A DNA stretch of 43,759 nt, taken from assembly GCA_017051695.1 (NCBI GenBank), contig JAFIDK010000006.1:394544-438302 (forward strand), given 5' to 3'. Under the pieces are notes generated by a model. The model was not told the DNA's origin and did not search any database. It saw nothing but the letters and a program-made list of their open reading frames with translations. Position 1 is the first letter of the stretch; the number at the start of each line of letters is the position of its first letter. Both the position numbers and the translations under genes were made by a program. Below are positions 37,375-43,759 of this stretch, piece by piece. This DNA comes from Algoriphagus aestuarii (GTDB taxonomy: Bacteria; Bacteroidota; Bacteroidia; Cytophagales; Cyclobacteriaceae).

Positions 37375-39840
37375 TTAAAACCCTACAGTTTTCAATAAAT
37401 ACCTTTCGCCTTGAATCGTTTCAAATCTCAAAACTTGTTCTCCTGCATCTAAGTTTTCGGCCAATACCTTTCCTTCTTGATCCACAATTTTCGCTCCTTT
37501 TGGCAACAAAATCTTACATTCTCCACCGATTTTTGAAAAGACAGTTGCAGCGGTAAGCATTCCATTTTTCCATTGAAAATCCACTTCAAAGCCTCCCCTA
37601 GCCATCATTCCTTTGACTTTTCCCTCTTGCCATGCGTCATCACTCGGAAGTGCCGGAAGCAATCGTATCACTTCCTCAATTCCCTGGCTTTGCATCAGCA
37701 TCTCCAGGATCCCTGCAGCCCCACCAAAATTCCCGTCAATCTGAAATGGAGGATGCGCACAAAAAAGATTTGGATAGGTTCCTCCATTATTCATCACGAT
37801 TTTTGTTCCATCTCCTCCTGCAGGTTGGAGCAGTTGTTTCAGCAAAAGAAATGCATGATCTCCATCACCCAGCCTTGCCCAAAAATTGATTTTCCAAGCC
37901 CTGCTCCAGCCCGTACCTCCGTCTCCTCTTTGCTTTAAAGTCTCTTCAGCTGCGGCAGCCAAGTCTGGGGTGCCCCATCTAGTGATCTCATCATAAGGGT
38001 GTAGGCCGTACAAATGGGACACATGTCGATGCTGAGGATCTACATCTTGCCAGTCATGTAGCCATTCATTCAAATCTCCGCTTTTTCCAATTTTATTGGG
38101 AGCAAGTCGGGCCTTTTTAGCTGACAACTGCTTCGAAAACTCTTGGTCAATACCCAAAATCTTCGCCGCTGAGATGGTATTTCCAAATACCTCCCTTGTG
38201 ATCTGCATATCCATGGCGGGTCCCATGACTGTATGTCCTTTATAGCCATCCGGCTTCAGGTAGGTATTTTCCGGTGAATTAGAAGGTGCAGTAACCAAGT
38301 AATTATTTTCTGGTTCCTCAATCAACACTGAGGAAAGGAACTCTGCAGCTCCCTTTAAGACTGGATAATATTCCCTTAAAAATGCAGTATCTCTGGTATA
38401 TCTGAAATGTTCCCAGATATGCTCTGTCATCCAAGCTCCTCCTGTCATGGTCGATCCCCAGTTTGCTCCTTCTCCGGGAGAAGTATAATACCAAGGATTA
38501 CTGATCACATGCGCTACCCAGCCATCTGCATTGTAATACGCCTTGGCAGTTTTTTCACCATTTTGGGTCAAATTGGAGGTGAACTTTCTGATGGGTTCAG
38601 CCAAATCTCCCAAACCCATAGGCTCCGCCAACCAATAGTTCATCTGAATATTGATATCCAAATGATAATCCCCATTCCAGGGAGCCTGATATTCTGTAGC
38701 CCAGATCCCTTGCAGGTTAGCAGGCAATTGACCTGGCTGAGAGGAGGAAATCAGTAAATACTTGCCAAAATTGTAATATAAAACAGGAAGTTGGGCGTCT
38801 TTTTTGCCTTCGGCAAACCTGGCCAATCGCTCCGGTGTAGATAAACCCTGTATCTCTGGATTTTGCTTTGTCAATTTAAAGCTGTTACGATTAAAAAATG
38901 ACTGGAAAGATTGTATTTGCTTTTCTTTCGCATTTCTGTAATCTACTTCGGCTACCAGTGCCTTTACTTTCCCGACAGGATCCCCTAGTGGCTTTTCTGG
39001 TAAATCAATGTTATAATCGGTAGCAGAGGCAATAATCAAATAACAAGTATCGGCTGCTTTTACTGTTAGATTTTGATCACTTTTCCAAACAGTCCCATTA
39101 ATAGGAATCACGCTAAGAATAGCTGCAAACTTCATCCCCGGAAGATCTTTATTAGGCAATTGCCCGCTTAGTAGAAGTTCCCTTTCATTCAGCAGAGAAA
39201 CAGTTGCATGTTCCTTTCTGGATAGCCCAAGATCAAAGTTAAGTTTTCCTTTTTTCGAACTGGTTAGTTTGATGATCATCACGTCATCTGGAATACTGGA
39301 AAATGCGATTTGCTCGAATTCCACACCATCTCGCTTCCAGCTGGTAGTGGCGATAGCATTTTCCAGATCAAGAATTCTTGAATAATCAGTATATGCCTCA
39401 GTCGTATCCTTCCAATTAATCCATAGATCTCCCAAAGTTTGATAACTTCCATAGTGCTCATTAGCCCCATTTCCATAACCAGAACCCACACCTTTGCTCA
39501 CAAAATGCTCCTGTAGCAACTTTTCTGCCTCTTGGTTTTTGCCCGCTAGTAATAACTCCTGGATAGGCTTCAGATATTGATAGGCATTTTCTCTATCTGC
39601 ATCCTGAACTCCTCCGGACCATAAAGATTTCTCATTTAATACCACCCTATCTTGGTTTGGATTTCCAAATATCATTCCTCCCAAATGTCCGTTGCCTATA
39701 GGTAATGATTCTAGAAAATTGATAGCTGGTTTATCAAATTTTAAAGAAAGGTCTGATTTCTGGGCAAGGCCTACGGAGAAAGTGAAGCATATCAGAATTC
39801 CTGTTAAAAGTCCTCTTTGAAAAAAAGCTAACTGCTGCAT
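37375..39840 (-). CDS. Glycoside hydrolase family 95 protein (alpha-L-fucosidase-like)
   Basis: 821 residues, normal for GH95. Signal peptide to about residue 26 (SVGLAQ), then the N-terminal beta-sandwich domain (SLPIGNGHLGGMIFG, VVLNEKSLWSGG), an (alpha/alpha)6 barrel and a C-terminal beta domain. Barrel landmarks: WNGDYHLDINIQMNYWLAE, APSNSPENTY (Glu at the position of the general acid, E524), HLYGLHPYDEIT, and FQIDGNFGGAAGILEMLMQS. Inverting enzymes of this family release alpha-1,2-L-fucose; others act on L-galactose or related residues. The first of the two Asn residues needed in the Bifidobacterium enzyme appears to be Asp here (D395, next is N397). Stand-alone gene, so the glycan target is not shown by context. 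Confidence 0.9.
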   Translation of the reverse strand: MQQLAFFQRGLLTGILICFTFSVGLAQKSDLSLKFDKPAINFLESLPIGNGHLGGMIFGNPNQDRVVLNEKSLWSGGVQDADRENAYQYLKPIQELLLAGKNQEAEKLLQEHFVSKGVGSGYGNGANEHYGSYQTLGDLWINWKDTTEAYTDYSRILDLENAIATTSWKRDGVEFEQIAFSSIPDDVMIIKLTSSKKGKLNFDLGLSRKEHATVSLLNERELLLSGQLPNKDLPGMKFAAILSVIPINGTVWKSDQNLTVKAADTCYLIIASATDYNIDLPEKPLGDPVGKVKALVAEVDYRNAKEKQIQSFQSFFNRNSFKLTKQNPEIQGLSTPERLARFAEGKKDAQLPVLYYNFGKYLLISSSQPGQLPANLQGIWATEYQAPWNGDYHLDINIQMNYWLAEPMGLGDLAEPIRKFTSNLTQNGEKTAKAYYNADGWVAHVISNPWYYTSPGEGANWGSTMTGGAWMTEHIWEHFRYTRDTAFLREYYPVLKGAAEFLSSVLIEEPENNYLVTAPSNSPENTYLKPDGYKGHTVMGPAMDMQITREVFGNTISAAKILGIDQEFSKQLSAKKARLAPNKIGKSGDLNEWLHDWQDVDPQHRHVSHLYGLHPYDEITRWGTPDLAAAAEETLKQRGDGGTGWSRAWKINFWARLGDGDHAFLLLKQLLQPAGGDGTKIVMNNGGTYPNLFCAHPPFQIDGNFGGAAGILEMLMQSQGIEEVIRLLPALPSDDAWQEGKVKGMMARGGFEVDFQWKNGMLTAATVFSKIGGECKILLPKGAKIVDQEGKVLAENLDAGEQVLRFETIQGERYLLKTVGF

Positions 39841-39904
39841 TGATTTTTAATGATTATAGGTTTTTGGGAATGAAAGAAATAAATGGCAACCCGATAAAGT
39901 CCTC

Positions 39905-39930
39905 CAAAAAAAAGAGGCCGAAGCCTCTTT
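39905..39930 (-). terminator. Intrinsic terminator of aspS
   Basis: Minus-strand stem AAAGAGGC/GCCTCTTT with a TTCG tetraloop (39911-39918 with 39923-39930) followed by a T-run; it begins 1 bp after the aspS stop. Confidence 0.88.
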
Positions 39931-39931
39931 C

Positions 39932-41686
39932 TTAGTTTTTCAAATTTACAAGAATGGACAGCTCTTTCAACTGATCCTCTGCTATGGAACTTGGTGAGTC
40001 GATCATCACATCTCGACCCGAATTGTTCTTTGGGAATGCGATATAATCCCGAATGGAATCAGAACCTCCAAAAATCGCACAAAGTCTATCAAAACCAAAT
40101 GCAATACCACCATGTGGCGGAGCTCCGTATTCAAAGGCTTCCATTAAGAAACCAAATTGCTTTTGCGCTTCTTCATCCGAGAATCCAAGGTGTTTAAACA
40201 TCAGCTGCTGGGTGGTTCTGTCATGAATACGAATCGATCCACCACCGATTTCCACTCCATTGATTACCAAATCATAGGCATTGGCACGAACAGCTCCCGG
40301 ATCTGTATCCAATAATGGGATGTCTTCTTTTTTAGGAGAGGTAAATGGATGGTGCATGGCATGGAAACGGTTCGTTTCTTCATCCCATTCCAATAGAGGA
40401 AAGTCTACCACCCAAAGTGGTTTGAAGACATTTCTATCTCTTAATCCCAAATCTTCACCCATTTTCAGACGAAGTTCAGAAAGTTGCTTTCTTACTTTAT
40501 TGGCTTCACCGCTTAGAATCAACATCAAGTCGCCTTTTTCAGCACCAAAAGCCTCAGCCCAAGCCTGAAGATCCTCCGCCGAATAGAATTTATCGACTGT
40601 TGACTTGATAGTGCCATCCTCATTGTACTTGGCATAAACCATCCCTTTGGCGCCGATCTGTGGTCTCTTCACCCATTCGGTCAAAGCATCTAATTGCTTT
40701 CTGGTATACTCAGCGGCTCCTTTGGCACAAATCCCAACTACCAATTCCGCATCATCAAAAATCCCAAAGCCCTTTCCTTTAGCCAACTCATTCAGCTCCA
40801 CAAACTTCATATCGAATCGAAGATCTGGTTTATCATTGCCATAATACTTCATGGCATCGGCATAGGTCATTCGTTTCACTTCTTCCAGTTCAACGCCTTT
40901 AACATTGGCAAAAAGATGCTTGGTCAAACCTTCAAAAGTGGAAAGAATATCTTCCTGCTCCACAAAGGCCATTTCGCAATCTATTTGAGTAAACTCAGGC
41001 TGACGGTCCGCTCTTAGATCTTCATCCCTAAAGCATTTTACAATCTGAAAATATCGGTCAAAACCTGAAACCATCAGCAATTGCTTGAAGGTCTGAGGTG
41101 ATTGAGGCAAAGCATAAAATTCTCCTGGGTTCACACGGCTTGGGACCACAAAGTCTCTGGCTCCTTCCGGAGTGGACTTGATCAATACTGGAGTTTCTAC
41201 TTCGATGAAGTTTTGAGCATCCATGTATTTACGGGTCTCCTGCATCATTTTATGACGAAGCTGCAGTTTTTCCCTAACCACATTTCTTCTTAGATCCAGG
41301 TAACGATATTTCATCCGAAGTTCATCCCCACCATCGGTTTCATCTTCAATGATAAATGGAGGTACTTTGGCAGCATTCAATACTTCAAGCTTAGAAACTT
41401 TAATTTCGATAGATCCAGTTGGAATCTTATCGTTTTTGGAAGTCCTTTCGATAACTGTCCCAGTAGCCTGAACGACAAACTCACGTCCCAGTTCCGCCGC
41501 TTTTTCAAGTAGTTCTTTTTCACTGGAATCTTCTTCGAAAATCAATTGGGTCAATCCATATCGATCTCTCAAATCAACCCAGATCAGGCCACCTTTATTT
41601 CTGACACGCTGAACCCAGCCAGCAAGTGTTACTTCTTGTTCAACGTTTTCGAGGCGCAACTCGCCACAAGTATGCGTTCTAAGCAT
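39932..41686 (-). CDS. aspS: Aspartate-tRNA ligase
   Basis: 584 residues, normal for bacterial AspRS. N-terminal OB-fold anticodon-binding domain ([28 protein letters not shown]), class II motif 1 region, motif 2 [24 protein letters not shown] insertion domain ([32 protein letters not shown]), and motif 3 [15 protein letters not shown]. It charges tRNA-Asp with aspartate using ATP. Relevant here because the two tRNA-like RNAs carry an Asp-type anticodon loop and G73. Whether the enzyme is Asp-specific or also charges tRNA-Asn was not resolved. Confidence 0.98.
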   Translation of the reverse strand: MLRTHTCGELRLENVEQEVTLAGWVQRVRNKGGLIWVDLRDRYGLTQLIFEEDSSEKELLEKAAELGREFVVQATGTVIERTSKNDKIPTGSIEIKVSKLEVLNAAKVPPFIIEDETDGGDELRMKYRYLDLRRNVVREKLQLRHKMMQETRKYMDAQNFIEVETPVLIKSTPEGARDFVVPSRVNPGEFYALPQSPQTFKQLLMVSGFDRYFQIVKCFRDEDLRADRQPEFTQIDCEMAFVEQEDILSTFEGLTKHLFANVKGVELEEVKRMTYADAMKYYGNDKPDLRFDMKFVELNELAKGKGFGIFDDAELVVGICAKGAAEYTRKQLDALTEWVKRPQIGAKGMVYAKYNEDGTIKSTVDKFYSAEDLQAWAEAFGAEKGDLMLILSGEANKVRKQLSELRLKMGEDLGLRDRNVFKPLWVVDFPLLEWDEETNRFHAMHHPFTSPKKEDIPLLDTDPGAVRANAYDLVINGVEIGGGSIRIHDRTTQQLMFKHLGFSDEEAQKQFGFLMEAFEYGAPPHGGIAFGFDRLCAIFGGSDSIRDYIAFPKNNSGRDVMIDSPSSIAEDQLKELSILVNLKN

Positions 41687-41708
41687 GGTTTTAGTTTTTT
41701 TGGGAGGT

Positions 41709-41716
41709 CAAAGATA
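41709..41716 (-). promoter_or_regulatory. -7 promoter element of aspS
   Basis: Minus-strand TATCTTTG matches TAnnTTTG exactly, 22 bp before the aspS ATG. No clear TTG is seen at the right distance upstream. Confidence 0.42.
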
Positions 41717-42070
41717 AAGAATTGAGGTTGAGTACACCACCATCTTTTTGGGATTCCTCATTTTTTTGGACAAAACTCTATGAAAAGCATTTTATTCCAG
41801 TGATTTCTTTGAATTTTTTTTAATCCTTTTCAGAATAGCGCGAAAGGTATTCTTCCTTAAACTGAAATGGATTTTCCCTATCGCATCTCGGGAGAAAAAT
41901 AAACTCATGAATGATTTTTTAGCTAAAAACTAAAAATATTATCCATGTGTGATTCGTTGGCATTATAGTTGGGCAAAGGGGAAACGAAGGAAATTGTCCC
42001 AAAACTTGGAAAATATTCCCTTTTTTCCTTGATTGAAGGTTATTCTATCATCCCAAAACATTTCAGATTA
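41717..42070. other. Divergent intergenic region aspS / M23 peptidase
   Basis: About 350 bp, AT-rich, with no convincing reading frame apart from a 34-codon upstream extension of the M23 frame. It must hold the M23 promoter, but no exact consensus element was found. Confidence 0.5.
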
Positions 42071-43396
42071 ATGAACAAAAAATGGATCGTTGCTTCGTCA
42101 GTGGTTTTAACCCTTGGTGCGGCAGCAATATTCCAGTATTTAGGCTTCCCTTTGGAAAGCAAACCTGAGCCGATCGCTTCCGAAGAGTTGGTAGTAGAAG
42201 ATGTTTCTGAAGAAGTTTTTCTTTATGGAATCAACGTAACCGGACTCAATATTGTAGAGGGTACAGTCAGCAAAAACCAAACTTTGGCTACCATTCTAGC
42301 CCCATTTAATGTTCCCTATCAAATCATCGATGAGATCGCCAAGAAATCCAAAGCAGTTTTTGATGTAAGGGGAATAGCTACCAATAAAAAATTCACCGTT
42401 CTCACCCCTGCAGATTCAGCTCAGGCCCAATTTTTTATCTATGAGCCAAATCCAGCTGAATATGTAGTATTCAATCTGGATTCCATGAATATCTACAAGG
42501 CAGAAAAGCCTGTGGAATTTATACAAAAAGAAGTAGCAGGAATAATTGTTGACAGGAGTAATCTCGCATCTGAGATGCTGAAACTTAATGTCGGATATGA
42601 TATAGTCGATCAGTTCGCCGATTTATATGGTTGGTCTGTCGATTTTGGAGCTCTGCAAGCTGGCGACAAATTTAAAGTAGTTTATGAAGAGAAAATGATT
42701 GAGGGGAATGTAGTAGGAGTTGGAGATATAAAACTTGCCTACATGGAACACAGAGGTGAGCCATTCCACGCCATTCCTTTTGAGCAAAACGGTGAAATGA
42801 ATTTTTTTGATCAGGATGGAAATAGCTTAAAAAAAGCTTTTCTAAGAGATCCTGTGAAATATACCCGAATCAGCTCAAAATATAATTTAAGAAGATTCCA
42901 CCCAGTCCAAAAAAGATACAAAGCTCATTTAGGAACAGACTACGCAGCCGATCGTGGAACAGAGATTCGTTCAGTTGGAGATGGAGTAGTTACAGATGCA
43001 CGGTACACTTCTGCCAACGGAAATTATGTAAAAATCAAGCATAACGGAACCTACACTACTCAATACCTTCACATGTCTAAAATCGCATCAGGTATGAAAC
43101 CAGGTCAGCGTGTCAAGCAAGGTCAAGTGATTGGATATGTGGGTAGTACAGGACTTGCCACTGGAAATCACCTTTGCTTTAGATTTTGGAAAAACGGAAA
43201 ACAAGAAGATTGGTTGAGAGAAAAGATTCCGCCATCCGAACCTATTTTAGCTGCCAATAAAGCTGCATTTGAATCGAAAAAATTTGAATCCCTTCAATTA
43301 CTAGCAAACATAACCTATCCAGGTGAAACCAAAAAACTGGTAGCGAAAGCAGAAGATATTCCAAGCATACCTACTTTGAAGGCGAAAACAGATTAA
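42071..43396 (+). CDS. M23-family peptidoglycan endopeptidase (MepM-like)
   Basis: 441 residues from the ATG at 42071, which places a membrane anchor/signal (KKWIVASSVVLTLGAAAIF) at the N-terminus; the frame extends 34 codons upstream. A long N-terminal regulatory part resembles the MepM/Csd3 layout (SKNQTLATILAPFNVPYQIIDEIAKKS, LQAGDKFKVVYEEK). The C-terminal LytM domain has zinc ligands H286 and D290 (HLGTDYA) and H334 (YLHM). The last motif, normally HLH, is HLC (H367, C369), so the usual third ligand His is Cys. Likely cleaves peptide cross-links in cell-wall growth. Confidence 0.9.
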   Translation: MNKKWIVASSVVLTLGAAAIFQYLGFPLESKPEPIASEELVVEDVSEEVFLYGINVTGLNIVEGTVSKNQTLATILAPFNVPYQIIDEIAKKSKAVFDVRGIATNKKFTVLTPADSAQAQFFIYEPNPAEYVVFNLDSMNIYKAEKPVEFIQKEVAGIIVDRSNLASEMLKLNVGYDIVDQFADLYGWSVDFGALQAGDKFKVVYEEKMIEGNVVGVGDIKLAYMEHRGEPFHAIPFEQNGEMNFFDQDGNSLKKAFLRDPVKYTRISSKYNLRRFHPVQKRYKAHLGTDYAADRGTEIRSVGDGVVTDARYTSANGNYVKIKHNGTYTTQYLHMSKIASGMKPGQRVKQGQVIGYVGSTGLATGNHLCFRFWKNGKQEDWLREKIPPSEPILAANKAAFESKKFESLQLLANITYPGETKKLVAKAEDIPSIPTLKAKTD

Positions 43397-43450
43397 TCCT
43401 TATATGATTATCCGTAAAGATGCCAGTCACCTAAGATTCTTAGCTTATCT

Positions 43451-43486
43451 GGTCGGAAGACCGATGACCGAAGACCGAAGCGGTCT
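43451..43486. repeat. Short GACCGA tandem repeat with hairpin
   Basis: Several copies of GACCGA/GACCG in a row end in AGACCG-AAG-CGGTCT (43472-43486), a 6-bp hairpin. It lies in the convergent gap after the M23 gene; the rest of 43397-43560 holds nothing recognisable. Confidence 0.5.
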
Positions 43487-43577
43487 CAATTCTTAAGTTT
43501 AACATATCCTTTTTTGCTATTGGCTCCATACTGGCACAAAAGCGGATATTCATAAATCCTTATATTAGATTTCAAAA

Positions 43578-43611
43578 AAAATGGCTCCAAATTAATTTTT
43601 GGAGCCATTTT
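43578..43611. terminator. Intrinsic terminator between M23 and the OmpA-family gene
   Basis: Stem AAAATGGCTCCAAA/TTTGGAGCCATTTT (43578-43591 with 43598-43611, 6-nt loop), with an A-run on its left that gives T's on the minus strand. It serves the OmpA-family transcript (stop at 43634). Confidence 0.85.
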
Positions 43612-43633
43612 CATTTTTATGAAATTGTTATAG

Positions 43634-43759
43634 TTACATCACATCAACTTTCTTTTGTCTGCCTGAGTAGGTGAACTGGGATTTGCCCACCCGGAGTTCG
43701 GTCCTTCTGTTCAGCTGGTGCATCGCAGGGGTACAGGTCACCTCGTTGCAGTCATGGAC
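43634..43759 (-). CDS. C-terminus of an OmpA-family protein (5'-partial)
   Basis: Reading leftwards from the window edge, 41 codons end in TAA at 43634. The peptide contains HQLNRRTELRVGKSQ, the end of the OmpA C-terminal (peptidoglycan-binding) domain, where the NRRxE motif contacts peptidoglycan. A Cys pair (HDCNEVTC) precedes it. The bulk of the gene lies beyond the right edge. OmpA-domain lipoproteins or porin-like proteins anchor the outer membrane to the cell wall. Confidence 0.8.
   Translation of the reverse strand, partial: VHDCNEVTCTPAMHQLNRRTELRVGKSQFTYSGRQKKVDVM

Noticed and set aside
43451-43486. CRISPR-like repeat
   Set aside because: The repeat unit is about 6 bp and there are no regular spacers; it is a simple-sequence hairpin region.

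Overview
The window looks like a chromosomal segment of a low-GC member of the Bacteroidota, most likely order Cytophagales (Cyclobacteriaceae / Algoriphagus-like). Two predicted surface proteins end in type IX secretion (T9SS) sorting domains. There is an Oar-like TonB-dependent receptor, a GH95 enzyme and a tandem DUF481 pair. Shine-Dalgarno sequences are mostly absent, and several genes are preceded by the Bacteroidetes sigma-A promoter pattern (TTG, 17-23 nt, TAnnTTTG). The genus is inference; the phylum is well supported. No phage, complete insertion sequence, CRISPR array or rRNA was seen.

Layout. Bases 1-4945 hold the 3' part of a giant repeat adhesin, followed by a bidirectional terminator and, convergently, a 1449-residue AsmA-like protein (5023-9372, minus). 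Bases 9373-10475 have no protein gene but carry two tRNA-like RNA genes on the minus strand, each with its own terminator. Next come rluD (minus), a PLP-dependent ACC deaminase/D-cysteine desulfhydrase homologue (plus), an AlbA_2 gene coupled to uvrB (minus), a DUF4105 protein (minus), a second T9SS protein (plus), a GntP symporter plus RidA pair (plus) and a lytic transglycosylase mltF (minus). A four-gene minus-strand operon (28446-22147) encodes an alpha/beta hydrolase, membrane-fusion adaptor, RND pump and TolC-like channel: a complete tripartite exporter. Then two tandem DUF481 proteins and a large Oar-like TonB receptor (28597-34009, minus), a YhhN protein (plus), a VOC protein (minus), a DUF3820 protein (plus), a nested inverted-repeat element, a secreted orphan (minus), an S9 peptidase remnant (plus), GH95 (minus), aspS (minus), an M23 peptidase (plus) and the last 41 codons of an OmpA-family gene running off the right edge (minus).

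Most genes are envelope or housekeeping functions. The least ordinary part is the tRNA-like pair at 9477-10194. Both RNAs have a perfect 7-bp acceptor stem, a Leu-type D arm, an Asp-type anticodon loop (GUC with C38, but U37), G73, a canonical T arm and a variable region of 56 or 79 nt instead of about 15. Their tRNA body is identical, the interior of the variable region differs completely, and one base pair of the variable stem covaries between copies. This is the best candidate for something undescribed. The anticodon loop and G73 match bacterial AspRS identity elements, but whether the RNAs are charged or decode is unknown.

Start codons were adjusted where the longest frame began upstream of an obvious signal peptide or membrane anchor.
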